A stretch of 64,000 bases of DNA, from contig NZ_NBIU01000007.1 of the NCBI RefSeq assembly GCF_003245365.1, forward strand, positions 1-64,000. Direction: 5' to 3'. Position 1 is the first letter of the stretch. The number at the start of each line of letters is the position of its first letter. The translations under genes and the position numbers were made by a program. The notes below the pieces were generated by a model. The model was not told the DNA's origin. It did not search any database and saw only the letters and a list, made by a program, of their open reading frames with translations. This document shows, in pieces, positions 18,842 through 27,764 of the stretch. This stretch comes from Helicobacter valdiviensis (GTDB lineage Bacteria > Campylobacterota > Campylobacteria > Campylobacterales > Helicobacteraceae).

Positions 18842-19228
18842 TTAGGGTGATAAATAATAAATTTTTGCAATCCCTCGCTCAAATTCCACATAAATGCGTG
18901 TAGGAGGAATACTTAAAACACTCACAAAATTCCCAACTAAATTCGTTGCTTTACTCCTATCTTCTAGCCTCACACCCCATTTAAAAAAGCACTCTAAAAT
19001 CTCTTCTTTATAAGTTTTTAAAAACTCATTTTCGCTATTTGCCTCATGCAAAATCTCACAATTCCTATAAGGACTAAGCTTCCTTTTTCGCTCTTGCATG
19101 ATGGGGGAAAAATAATAATCCTCATTTAAAATCACTCCATCTTTAATCGCTAGACGGTAGGAAAATATAAGCTCTCTTGCATTTAAAATCCCACCCACTA
19201 GCAGAAAAAGACAAAGAATTTTAAACAT
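18842..19228 (-). CDS. Conserved exported protein between gyrA and flgR (function unknown)
   Basis: 128-aa protein with an N-terminal signal peptide (residues 1-17, cleavage probably after LNA). Two cysteines in the mature part (NCEIL and ECFFKW) could form a disulfide. No domain was recognised. Its slot between gyrA and flgR is occupied by flgP/flgQ in C. jejuni and by a small unknown gene in H. pylori, so a flagellar or envelope role is possible but is inference. It starts 7 bp after gyrA and ends 12 bp before flgR. Confidence 0.65.
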   Translation of the reverse strand: MFKILCLFLLVGGILNARELIFSYRLAIKDGVILNEDYYFSPIMQERKRKLSPYRNCEILHEANSENEFLKTYKEEILECFFKWGVRLEDRSKATNLVGNFVSVLSIPPTRIYVEFERGIAKIYYLSP

Positions 19229-19235
19229 TACAAAA

Positions 19236-21722
19236 CTACTCTCCTAAAAGCCCCATATCTTGATTTTGCTCTTCAATCTCCTCTTCTTCTTTTTCCTCTT
19301 TAGGACATCTAGCAATGGATACTACTTTTTCTTCAGCTACATTGACAATAATAACACCACTTGTAGCACGCCCCGCTTTTCTAATGGAGTGCATATCTAC
19401 TCTTATCATTTTGCCACTTGAAGTTAGCACCATTAAATCCATATTTTCATCCACATTGACTACACCCACAAGCTTTCCAGTTTTTGGTGTGAGCTTCATA
19501 GCTATTACACCCTTTCCACCGCGTTTTGTGATTCTATATTCATTTGCCTCTGTGCGTTTTCCAATTCCTTTTTCACTTACACTTAAAATCTCTTCATTTT
19601 CACTAGAAATCACAGTTGCACCGATTACAAAATCTTTAGGCATTTTAAACTTGATAGCTGTTACCCCTCTTGCTACACGCCCAATCTCTCTTGCATCACT
19701 CACTCCAAACCTCACACACATTCCCTCATAAGTAACCACCAAAATTTCTTGAATACTAGGAGTGATGATTTTTGCAGTTACTACCTCATCATTTTCATCT
19801 AAATTAATCGCTCTAACTCCCACACTTCTAATGTTTTTAAACTCGCTTAAATTCGTGCGTTTAATAATTCCATTACGCGTAAAGAACGCAATAGACTTAT
19901 CTTCATTAAAGTCTTTTGTAGTAATGGTTGCCATAATTTTCTCATCAGGAGCAAGATTGATTAAATTTACCACTGCTTTACCAATGGCTGTGCGACTTGC
20001 CTCTGGGATTCTATATACTTTTAACCAATAAAGTTGCCCTTTGTTTGTAACAAACATAATCGTATCATGCGTATCTGCAACAAAGAAAGATTCAATAAAA
20101 TCATCATCATGCGTATTTGCAGAAATCTTACCCTTACCGCCACGATTTTGCTTCTCATAAGTCCTTACAGGCACGCGTTTTACATAGCCTCTATGGCTCA
20201 TAGTTACCACTACTGGTTCATTTGGAATTAAATCTTCCATATCAATGCTTTCATAGTCTTCCTCAATAGCGGTTAAGCGTTTGGAGGTAAATTTGTTTTT
20301 AGATTCTTGAAGCTCTTCTTTAATAATTCCATTTAGCATTGATTCACTTTTTAAAATAGAGCTTAGATATTCAATTTCTTTTAATAGCTCTTGGTATTCA
20401 TTTTCAATTTTATCTCTTTCTAAACCTGTTAATCTTTGAAGTCTCATATCCAAAATTGCTTGGGCTTGTATCTCGCTTAGATTAAATTTCTCCATCAGAG
20501 CATTTTTAGCCACTTTTGGATCACTACTAGAACGCACCAAAGCTACAATTTCATCAATATTTTCTAAGGCAATTCTTAAGCCCTCTAAGATATGTGCTCT
20601 AGCTTTTGCTTTTTCTAAATCAAAAATCGTTCTTCTAATAACAATGCTTTTTCTATGGGACAAAAACAAATGCAACAATTCTAAAAGATTAAAGATTTTA
20701 GGCTCTTTATTGTAAATTGCCAAAAGAATAATCCCAAAAGTGCTTTCCATCGGGGTAGATTTAAAAAGATGATTTAACACAATTTCACTCATTGCTTCTC
20801 TTTTTAGCTCAATTACAACCCTAATCCCTTCTCTATCTGATTCGTCTCTAACTTCAGAAATCCCTTCAATCACCTTATCTCTTGCAAGCTCTGCAATCTG
20901 TTCTACAAGTCTTGCTTTATTCACTTGGTAGGGAATCTCATCAATTACAATAATATCTTTTGTTTTAGTTTTTTCAATATGGGTTTTTGCTCTTATTTTA
21001 ATGCGTCCTCTACCGCTTTCATAAGCTTCTCTTATCCCACTTTTTCCATAGATAATCCCACCTGTTGGAAAATCTGGCCCCTCAATAAATTGCATAATTT
21101 CATCTAAAGTTGCATTTTTATTATCCACCAGATAAATAAGTGCGTCTAAAATCTCATCACTTCTATGTGGAGGGATATTTGTAGCCATACCCACTGCAAT
21201 TCCATTAGAACCATTAATCAATAAATTTGGCAAACGGCTAGGTAGAATATCTGGCTCTGTGGTTGTATCATCATAATTTGGGATAAAATCCACAGTATCT
21301 TTTTCAATATCTCTTAAAATCTCTTCAGCTGCCTTTGTCATTCTAGCTTCTGTATAACGCATAGCAGCCGCACTATCACCATCAATACTTCCAAAGTTTC
21401 CTTGTCCATCTACTAACTCTAAACGCATTGAAAAATCTTGTGCCATTCTAACAAGTGCATCATACACCGCTGTATCGCCATGTGGATGGTATTTACCTAT
21501 TACATCACCCACAATTCTTGCAGACTTCAAATGCTTAGCTCCCGCAGTCGCATTTAGCTTTGACATTGCATAGAGGATTCTCCTATGCACTGGCTTTAGC
21601 CCATCTCTAGCATCTGGAAGCGCACGCCCCACAATAACACTCATAGAATAATCAAGATAACTTTCTTTAATCGAATCTTCAATATTAACATTTTGAATAT
21701 CTTGGTTTAATAAATCAGACAT
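19236..21722 (-). CDS. gyrA: DNA gyrase subunit A
   Basis: 828-aa catalytic subunit that cleaves and rejoins DNA during negative supercoiling. The active tyrosine is Tyr123 in [10 protein letters not shown]. The quinolone-resistance-determining region reads [10 protein letters not shown] with Thr84 and Asp88, the residues of fluoroquinolone-susceptible Campylobacter. The C-terminal wrapping domain carries the GyrA-box QNRGGKGK and six-bladed repeats, ending in an acidic tail. It is the first gene of the minus-strand series down to the antiporter. Confidence 0.95.
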   Translation of the reverse strand: MSDLLNQDIQNVNIEDSIKESYLDYSMSVIVGRALPDARDGLKPVHRRILYAMSKLNATAGAKHLKSARIVGDVIGKYHPHGDTAVYDALVRMAQDFSMRLELVDGQGNFGSIDGDSAAAMRYTEARMTKAAEEILRDIEKDTVDFIPNYDDTTTEPDILPSRLPNLLINGSNGIAVGMATNIPPHRSDEILDALIYLVDNKNATLDEIMQFIEGPDFPTGGIIYGKSGIREAYESGRGRIKIRAKTHIEKTKTKDIIVIDEIPYQVNKARLVEQIAELARDKVIEGISEVRDESDREGIRVVIELKREAMSEIVLNHLFKSTPMESTFGIILLAIYNKEPKIFNLLELLHLFLSHRKSIVIRRTIFDLEKAKARAHILEGLRIALENIDEIVALVRSSSDPKVAKNALMEKFNLSEIQAQAILDMRLQRLTGLERDKIENEYQELLKEIEYLSSILKSESMLNGIIKEELQESKNKFTSKRLTAIEEDYESIDMEDLIPNEPVVVTMSHRGYVKRVPVRTYEKQNRGGKGKISANTHDDDFIESFFVADTHDTIMFVTNKGQLYWLKVYRIPEASRTAIGKAVVNLINLAPDEKIMATITTKDFNEDKSIAFFTRNGIIKRTNLSEFKNIRSVGVRAINLDENDEVVTAKIITPSIQEILVVTYEGMCVRFGVSDAREIGRVARGVTAIKFKMPKDFVIGATVISSENEEILSVSEKGIGKRTEANEYRITKRGGKGVIAMKLTPKTGKLVGVVNVDENMDLMVLTSSGKMIRVDMHSIRKAGRATSGVIIVNVAEEKVVSIARCPKEEKEEEEIEEQNQDMGLLGE

Positions 21723-21777
21723 TTCTTCCCTTTTGGTAAGCTTTTTTGTATTTTAGCTTTATTTTACTTTAATCTTG

Positions 21778-22506
21778 CTAATAATTTGCTACACAATAAT
21801 CTTGTATTTGTGGATAATTTTCATAAATAGAGGTTTTTTTCAAATTGCAAATGAAATTTAAAATATCTTTTTGCGTTAAAATCTTTGCATGAGTTTTACC
21901 CCCCTCCTCTTCACCCTTACTTAAAATCCCATAAAATTCATCATTAATAAACAAAGGCATTCCTAAAAGCTTTTTAATTTGTGGCTCTTGCATAGCCTTA
22001 AGCTCCAAGAAAGTCATTTGCTCTTTTGCAAATTCTAGCCATTCTTGCTCCAAAAAATAATCCAAAACATCTTTATCTATCAAATCTCTTTGCAAAGGTT
22101 TTGTCAAAATATCTAAAAAACGCGTTTTATAATGCAAAGAACGAAAATTTTGCTCTGGAAGATCATTGCAATAAATATCTGTAAATTTTGTAGGTTCTAA
22201 AATCGCTAAGCCCATATTCTTATCAAATGCAAGTATTTTTGTATGCATAAGACAAGCTATAGGCTCATCTCTAGCCTCACTCACATACAAAATAATGTCT
22301 TTAGGATAAATAATTTCTTTTTCATGATAGGAGACATTTTGTGCATGTGTTAAAACTAGTCCTTCATTAATAATAACTCCATACCCACTCTTAAAGCGAC
22401 TTTCACCAAAATTTGAAATAACTTTCACACCTTCTTTAATCCACTCTGGATAATCTTGTGCATAAACTTGAAGCCAAAAACACAATAAAAACATAATCCG
22501 CATCAT
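21778..22506 (-). CDS. Exported protein with a degenerate trypsin-like fold
   Basis: 242-aa protein with an N-terminal signal peptide (about 1-16, VYA-QD). GYGVIINEGLVLTHAQNV (about 41-58) looks like the start of a trypsin/DegP-like domain, but the catalytic-His motif (normally TxAHV) reads THAQN. Later FDKNMGLAIL resembles the Asp strand. In the position of GxSGGP the protein has LGMPLFINDEFYGI with no serine. It is therefore probably a non-catalytic relative. Function is unknown; binding or chaperoning in the periplasm is possible. It lies 55 bp downstream of the gyrA start region and is transcribed alone. Confidence 0.55.
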   Translation of the reverse strand: MMRIMFLLCFWLQVYAQDYPEWIKEGVKVISNFGESRFKSGYGVIINEGLVLTHAQNVSYHEKEIIYPKDIILYVSEARDEPIACLMHTKILAFDKNMGLAILEPTKFTDIYCNDLPEQNFRSLHYKTRFLDILTKPLQRDLIDKDVLDYFLEQEWLEFAKEQMTFLELKAMQEPQIKKLLGMPLFINDEFYGILSKGEEEGGKTHAKILTQKDILNFICNLKKTSIYENYPQIQDYCVANY

Positions 22507-22551
22507 TTTGTAGCCTTAAGTGTATTAAAATTATTTTTAATACTTTTATAC

Positions 22552-22571
22552 TACAATAAATTTGCTATAAA
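22552..22571 (+). promoter_or_regulatory. Promoter region of the cyclophilin gene
   Basis: Two candidate -10 boxes lie close together: TACAAT at 22552-22557 and TGC-extended TATAAA at 22566-22571, 25-45 bp before the start codon. Which is used cannot be decided by reading. Confidence 0.45.
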
Positions 22572-22596
22572 GATTTTAAATTTTAAGGATTTTTAA

Positions 22597-23085
22597 ATGG
22601 AATTAAAAGAATTCAAACCTACACAAGAAGAACTGTTATCTTATGCTTATGCTATTATCAAAACAGAAAAAGGCGATATGAAGTTTGAGCTTTTTGCAAA
22701 AGATGCACCCAACACCGTAGCAAACTTCGCTACTTTGGCAAAAGATGGCTTTTATAAAGATCTTAATTTTCATAGAGTAATTGCAGGGTTTGTAGCACAA
22801 GGTGGTTGCCCCAATGGAGATGGCAGAGGAGGGCCTGGATATAGAATAAAATGTGAGCTAGAAAATAATCCCAATAAACATCTAAAAGGATCGCTTTCTA
22901 TGGCACATGCAGGAAGAGACACAGGAGGTAGTCAGTTTTTTATCTGTTTTGCTCCACAACCCCATCTAGATGGAGAACACACAGTATTTGGAGCTATTAA
23001 CAAAGAAGATAAAGAAAGCCTAAAAGTCCTAGATTCTCTAAAACAAAATGATAAAATTTTAGAAATTATTATTAGTGATAAGTAA
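22597..23085 (+). CDS. Peptidyl-prolyl cis-trans isomerase, cyclophilin type
   Basis: 162-aa single-domain cyclophilin that isomerises X-Pro bonds. Conserved active-site segments are [13 protein letters not shown] (catalytic Arg), [20 protein letters not shown] and VFGAI. No signal peptide is present, so it is probably cytoplasmic. AAGGA precedes the ATG. It is monocistronic, followed by a broken toxin-antitoxin locus. Confidence 0.9.
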   Translation: MELKEFKPTQEELLSYAYAIIKTEKGDMKFELFAKDAPNTVANFATLAKDGFYKDLNFHRVIAGFVAQGGCPNGDGRGGPGYRIKCELENNPNKHLKGSLSMAHAGRDTGGSQFFICFAPQPHLDGEHTVFGAINKEDKESLKVLDSLKQNDKILEIIISDK

Positions 23086-23162
23086 TTTTTCTAAAAAATA
23101 GTATTAAAAATTATAAAAAATTTTGCTTTTGCTAAAATTTAGCTATATTTTATAAATTTCTT

Positions 23163-23168
23163 TATAAT
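23163..23168 (+). promoter_or_regulatory. Putative -10 box of the broken toxin-antitoxin locus
   Basis: TATAAT at 23163-23168, 32 bp before the ATG at 23200. That ATG has a good GCAGGAGC ribosome-binding site at 23183-23190. The expression signals therefore still look intact although the reading frames are broken. Confidence 0.45.
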
Positions 23169-23199
23169 TTTGCTAAAAACAAGCAGGAGCAAAAATATT

Positions 23200-23768
23200 A
23201 TGGATACCAAAAACCTTAAATTTACCCAAACACAAAAATTTAATTCCAAAGAAGAGCTTTTAAAATGCTTAATTGATGAGAGTGCAATATGTGTTGATGG
23301 ATTATCTAAAATTGCAAAAAAATATTGTTTGTCATTATGCAAAATTTAAACGACAAAAATATTTTGCAATACAATGAAAATCTCATTTCTTTTTTTCAAT
23401 CTCAAATTAATTTAAATCAAGCCTCTATCTATAATGCTTTGCGAGAATTACAAAAAAGACAATTATTCAAAAATGTCAATCAGACTCTCATAGATTCCTA
23501 CTTTATAAATCCAAATATTATGGGTAATAATCCCTACAAAAGTAGCAAAACATTTAGGCGAGAAATTGCTAATGAAAGTGATTTTATTAATAAAAGTATA
23601 ATAGTTAAAATTGGTAATTTAGAAGAAGTAAAAGAAACCGACAATGGAGCAAAAAACTTTATAGATAAATTTGCAGGTTCGCTAACTGGCTCTTTCCACC
23701 CCACAAAAACTGCCAAAGAAATGAAGCAAAAAGCTCTAAAAAAAGATATTCAAGAAGGAAAAATATGA
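23200..23768 (+). pseudogene. Frame-disrupted winged-helix/antitoxin-like gene
   Basis: A 49-codon frame with an excellent ribosome-binding site (23200-23349) is followed in another frame by a 143-147-codon frame to 23768. Inserting one A in the A7 run at 23316-23322 fuses them into about 190 aa. The fused middle (KKILFVIMQNLN, then SIYNALRELQKRQLF and YFINPNI) looks like the winged helix of RepL-type plasmid replication proteins. The tail (FAGSL, then a Lys-rich end) looks like the C-terminus of an antitoxin. It overlaps the PIN-toxin start by ATGA. The families are inference; no exact match is recognised. Confidence 0.5.
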
Positions 23769-24179
23769 AAAAAGTCTTTTTAGATACAAATATTTTTATT
23801 GATTTTTTTGATAAAAATAGAGCTTGTCATTTGCAAGCTAGAGAGTTATTTCATTTTTTAATTTCTAATAAAATCCAAATAGTTCTCTAAAGATATGCTC
23901 TCAACCATAGCCTATATTTTAAAAGATAATAAATTAGAAAATTTTATACTATTTATGAAAGAAATTATTTTAAATGAGAAATTTAAAATTGCTTCTTTTG
24001 GAAGCTTTGTCATCTATGAAGCAAGTAATTATTTTATACATAATAAAGGAGATTTTGAAGATTATCTGCAATATTTTTGCGCCCAAAAAGAAGAATGTTG
24101 TGCTATTTATACAATGCATAAAAAATTCCCACAACTAACTGCTATTCCCATAAAACATTATGGTGATTTTAATCTTTAA
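23765..24179 (+). pseudogene. Frameshifted VapC-like PIN-domain toxin
   Basis: Codons 1-41 from 23765 begin KKVFLDTNIFIDFF, the first strand of a PIN nuclease with its metal-binding Asp, and stop at TAA 23888-23890. Continuation in another frame (to 24179) carries the second half, with GDFEDYLQ giving the later acidic residues. Restoring one CT unit at the CTCT (23885-23888) joins them into about 139 aa reading IVLSKDML across the junction. PIN toxins cleave RNA. As sequenced this one should be inactive unless frameshifting occurs. It overlaps its putative antitoxin by 4 bp. Confidence 0.75.
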
Positions 24180-24202
24180 GTCCCCTTTTAAACTATCCTT
24201 GG

Positions 24203-25201
24203 TTAAGTCTTTAGCGATAAATACACAGCCTGCAAAAGATTTTCATAATCTCTTTGCATAGCTTCTTTATTACCCTGAAGCATATAATAATGCAAAACTA
24301 TTGTGTAGTTATCTGTAATAATTACACTTTGATAAGCCATTGCTCCCATTTGTTTATAGCCTGTGAGAGCATGCGTTTGTGCGGATACCCCAAAATATTT
24401 TTCTGAAAGTTTATCTTCTCCTAAATATTTTGGTTTTAACTCATTTTGATCTTGAATATTATTTAACATAACCGACTTTTCCCATTGCTTAGCAATTACT
24501 TCTTTGGAAAAATTTTTATTATTTATAAGTGCAATTCCTCTTTGTAATTTTCCACCTTTATCTAGCAAATAAGCGTATTCGTCCATTAATGTTGTGCTTT
24601 CATAAACCGCTTCTCTAACCTTTTCAAACTTACCCGTAGATGAAATTTGCTTAATATTCTTCTCTAACTCTTTAATATCAAAAAAATCTTCAAGTTTATA
24701 ATATTTTAACTCTCCCAAACATTGCCTTTTCTTTATGGGAGCATTAGGAGTAATTGCTTCTTTTATTAATTCTAATGTTTCCAAATAATCTTTACTTGTT
24801 CCATTAGAGCTCACTATTGACATTTTTACTTTATCAAAAAACAATTGATTTTTTCTTACTAACTCTCTCCTATAATTTCTTGCAAATTCATTAGAAATTT
24901 GCCCTAGAATCTCTTTGCTTTCTTCATTTTTTCTTATAAACTGATATTTTTCCTTTAGAGATTGTTGATAAAATCTTTTCTCTGCTATTTTTGGAGTATC
25001 TCCTTTTTCATAATCAGAAATATCTATATAAATATCTTTTTGTTTATTATAAACTTTTAAAAAATGATTTTTATCAATCTCTTCTTTGGTAAGTTCCCAA
25101 CCACAAAACACTTTTTTAATTCTTTGTGCATCAAAAACATAATTATCTTTTGCATATATATATGAGAATAACACAACCGCAGCCAACAAAAACTTTTGCA
25201 A
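24203..25201 (-). CDS. Exported protein of unknown function
   Basis: 332-aa protein with a signal peptide (about 1-17, cleavage near IYA-KD). The mature part is Lys/Glu-rich and mostly helical in appearance, with two cysteines (VFCGW, RQCLGE). No conserved domain was recognised. It stands alone, convergent with the broken toxin-antitoxin locus, and is 42 bp downstream of murE on the same strand. Its position beside degraded mobile-type genes suggests accessory DNA, but that is inference. Confidence 0.6.
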   Translation of the reverse strand: MQKFLLAAVVLFSYIYAKDNYVFDAQRIKKVFCGWELTKEEIDKNHFLKVYNKQKDIYIDISDYEKGDTPKIAEKRFYQQSLKEKYQFIRKNEESKEILGQISNEFARNYRRELVRKNQLFFDKVKMSIVSSNGTSKDYLETLELIKEAITPNAPIKKRQCLGELKYYKLEDFFDIKELEKNIKQISSTGKFEKVREAVYESTTLMDEYAYLLDKGGKLQRGIALINNKNFSKEVIAKQWEKSVMLNNIQDQNELKPKYLGEDKLSEKYFGVSAQTHALTGYKQMGAMAYQSVIITDNYTIVLHYYMLQGNKEAMQRDYENLLQAVYLSLKT

Positions 25202-25243
25202 TTAACCCTCCATAATAATTATTATAAAATATTATAGTAAAAA

Positions 25244-26557
25244 TTATTTTAAATTTTCTAAAACCTTTTGTATTTCTTCCACATCATCAAAATGCAAAGT
25301 TTCTTCTTTAAGAATTTGATAATGCTCATCACCTTTTCCAAGCACGAGCAATACCTCATCTTCTTTTAAATCTAAAATTGCTTTTTTAATTGCTTCTCTC
25401 CTATCCACTTCTATAAAAATTTCTTTTTTTTCTTTTAGTTCTTGTGGGATTCCAAGTAAAATTTCATCAATAATGCTTTGTGGCTCTTCACTTCTTGGAT
25501 TATCACTTGTGATATAAATTTTATTTGCATATTTTGCAGCAACAAATCCCATTTTAGGGCGTTTGCTCCTATCTCTATCTCCTCCTGCCCCAAAAACAAC
25601 TGCTATTTTTTGGTAAGCAAAGGATTGAAAAATCTGCTCCATTCCATCATGTGTATGTGCAAAATCTACAATAATAAGTGGCTTTTGATTTACAATTTGC
25701 ATTCTTCCTAAAACCCCACCAAAATTTTCTAAATGCTTAGAAATTTCCTCTAAAGGTGCATTTTCTAAAATCTTCACTGCCGCAACTGCTGCTAGTGCAT
25801 TATAAAGATTATGTTTGCCAAAAAGATTTAAATCCAAAAGTGCTTCTTCTTTACCATAAGAGATTTGTGCAGTAATGCCATTTTTTAAGCTATAGGCTTT
25901 CACACTTAAAGTTGCAGGATTTTCAATACTATAAGTGATACAATTTTGCAAAGCATAGCGTGCGTTTTCTTCATCTTTATTTACAAGCTTTAAATCCAGC
26001 GCATTAGCAAAAAAAGAATTCTTTACATCTCTGTAATTTTGTAAGGTTTTATGATAATCTAAATGATCACTTGTAATATTTGTAAGTATCCTTAAAGCAA
26101 AATCTATCCCAAAAATGCGTTCTTGCACAATAGAATGCGAACTAACCTCCATCACAAAATATTCACAACCCTCACTTTTGGCTTCATGTATTGCAGTATA
26201 AATCTCTAAAAGAGAGGGGGTTGTAAGCCCCTTTTCTCTTCTTTGCTCTTCGTTAATAAAAAAACCTCTTGTGCCAAGCAAACCCACTTTATAACCCATA
26301 TCCAAAAGAATAGAATAAATCATAGCTGCTGTTGTAGTTTTACCATTTGTCCCAGTAATCCCGACAACTTTTAAATCCAAGTCTAAATATTTTTTCAAAT
26401 CTTGTGGGGTTAAAAAATACTTAAATCCCTTTTCTTTAGCATCTTCTAAATATTTTTGTGAAGATTGTGTGATTAAAAACGCACAATCTTTAGAACAATC
26501 TTTAGAATTATCGCTAATAAAACTAAATTCTTTTGCATTTTTGATTTGTATTTTCAT
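25244..26557 (-). CDS. murE: UDP-MurNAc-L-Ala-D-Glu:meso-DAP ligase
   Basis: 437-aa Mur ligase that adds meso-diaminopimelate to the peptidoglycan precursor. Visible are the ATP P-loop GITGTNGKTTTAAMI, the central-domain VMEVSSHSI, and DNPRSEEP in the C-terminal domain, where DNPR is the meso-DAP specificity motif. It is a little shorter than E. coli MurE (495 aa), as is usual in Helicobacter. Its start overlaps the upstream unknown gene by 4 bp, forming a nifU-like/unknown/murE operon. Confidence 0.92.
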   Translation of the reverse strand: MKIQIKNAKEFSFISDNSKDCSKDCAFLITQSSQKYLEDAKEKGFKYFLTPQDLKKYLDLDLKVVGITGTNGKTTTAAMIYSILLDMGYKVGLLGTRGFFINEEQRREKGLTTPSLLEIYTAIHEAKSEGCEYFVMEVSSHSIVQERIFGIDFALRILTNITSDHLDYHKTLQNYRDVKNSFFANALDLKLVNKDEENARYALQNCITYSIENPATLSVKAYSLKNGITAQISYGKEEALLDLNLFGKHNLYNALAAVAAVKILENAPLEEISKHLENFGGVLGRMQIVNQKPLIIVDFAHTHDGMEQIFQSFAYQKIAVVFGAGGDRDRSKRPKMGFVAAKYANKIYITSDNPRSEEPQSIIDEILLGIPQELKEKKEIFIEVDRREAIKKAILDLKEDEVLLVLGKGDEHYQILKEETLHFDDVEEIQKVLENLK

Positions 26558-27282
26558 TTTCCACTCTTTTGTAAAATCATCTTATAAAGATTCACAAAAT
26601 CCTTATCATAAAAGATAGAATTTCCTGCACTTTCAAAATAGTTTAATGCCACCTCACTAAAACCATTTTTTAGCAAATCTTGCATAAATTTTAAAAACTC
26701 TCTTTTACTTGTGATAATAATTTTAGAACTAAACATCAAGTTTGTAAAAGCTTCTTTAAATCCTACTTGCTCTACAAAGCGTGTAAAATCCTCATACATC
26801 ACACCGTCATTTTGCTCAATTTGGTGATTTTGAAAATTCTCAAGCACAAAATTAAGCTCATACACACTTGTATCAAAATTTTCAATCATAGAAACAATTT
26901 GTCTAATAGCATTTATCCCTTTACTTTTTAAACTTTGATAATAATCAAAAAGTGCTCTTGCCTCATCTTCATGTATTAAAGCCATATCTGCTAATTTACT
27001 ATACATTAAAATCTTTTCAAGCTCTATTTCCTTAAGAGTTGGAAAATTCTCAGCCTTAAAAAGTGGATTTTTGATTTCATTTTTTAAAGGTTTTGTGCTA
27101 AAGTGTGTAAATTTCGGAACTTTTATAGAATTTTTAGAAAGAAAATTTTGCGTAAAACTTTTTTCCATAAACTCTGAAAAAGCAAAGGAAAAATATTGCA
27201 AAGCCTTATGATAATTGCGATTTGTAAAAGCTTCTTTTGCTTGCTGTTTAAAACTTAAATAAAGCTCTAAATTATGGGACAT
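26554..27282 (-). CDS. Conserved protein of unknown function between nifU-like and murE
   Basis: 242-aa soluble, largely helical protein with no signal peptide. The N-terminal stretch NRNYHKALQYFSFAFSEFME is tetratricopeptide-like. No other domain was recognised. It sits in the same slot as H. pylori HP1493, between the NifU-like gene and murE. It overlaps both neighbours (11 bp and 4 bp), so it is translationally coupled. A scaffolding role is only a guess. Confidence 0.7.
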   Translation of the reverse strand: MSHNLELYLSFKQQAKEAFTNRNYHKALQYFSFAFSEFMEKSFTQNFLSKNSIKVPKFTHFSTKPLKNEIKNPLFKAENFPTLKEIELEKILMYSKLADMALIHEDEARALFDYYQSLKSKGINAIRQIVSMIENFDTSVYELNFVLENFQNHQIEQNDGVMYEDFTRFVEQVGFKEAFTNLMFSSKIIITSKREFLKFMQDLLKNGFSEVALNYFESAGNSIFYDKDFVNLYKMILQKSGK

Positions 27283-27517
27283 TCACAACCTCAATATCAG
27301 GATGAATCTGTATTTTTAGTTCTCTTTCAATCCCTTGCTTTAAAGTAATAGAGCTACTAGGACAGCCCTTACAAGCCCCTTCTAATCTCACATAAACCTT
27401 TGCATTTTCTATTTTAATCAAAGTAACATTCCCACCATCTAAAATAAGAGTTGGGCGAACTTTATCCAAAACCATCTTTACGGGCTTTTCTAACTCTGTA
27501 TCACTAAATGGAAACAT
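27272..27517 (-). CDS. NifU-like C-terminal-domain Fe-S scaffold protein
   Basis: 81-aa protein matching the Nfu domain. The CxxC cluster-binding pair is in GACKGCPSSSITLKQGIE (residues about 52-69), preceded by VRPTLILDGGNV. It probably carries or delivers [4Fe-4S] clusters to targets such as FrdB or HydA encoded nearby (inference). It resembles H. pylori HP1492 by size and by position upstream of murE. First gene of its operon. Confidence 0.87.
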   Translation of the reverse strand: MFPFSDTELEKPVKMVLDKVRPTLILDGGNVTLIKIENAKVYVRLEGACKGCPSSSITLKQGIERELKIQIHPDIEVVNVP

Positions 27518-27684
27518 ATTTACTTTCCTTTCTTACATAATTTAAAAATACACTCTTCTTTAAGTAAGAGATAATTGGTAGAGGATTATACTTTATTCTA
27601 TCTTTAAAAAGAAATATCCATAGAAATTTTCTTAGTTTTAATTTTTATTGAAAGATATTTAAAATAATTTTATAAATTTTATCT

Positions 27685-27690
27685 TATAAT
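27685..27690 (+). promoter_or_regulatory. -10 box of the frdCAB operon
   Basis: TATAAT at 27685-27690, 75 bp before the frdC start. The resulting leader contains a small hairpin (GTGCA 27721-27725 with TGCAC 27730-27734) and ends in the strong ribosome-binding site TTAGGAGGG. Confidence 0.6.
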
Positions 27691-27764
27691 TTATCAATGA
27701 AAATTAAACGGATTGGCGTTGTGCATTCTTGCACTCATATTTTATTCTACTTTAGGAGGGTTTT

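Noticed and set aside
23885..23888. Phase-variable simple sequence repeat controlling the PIN toxin
   Set aside because: Only two CT units remain, too short for frequent slippage; a fixed frameshift or sequence error is more likely.
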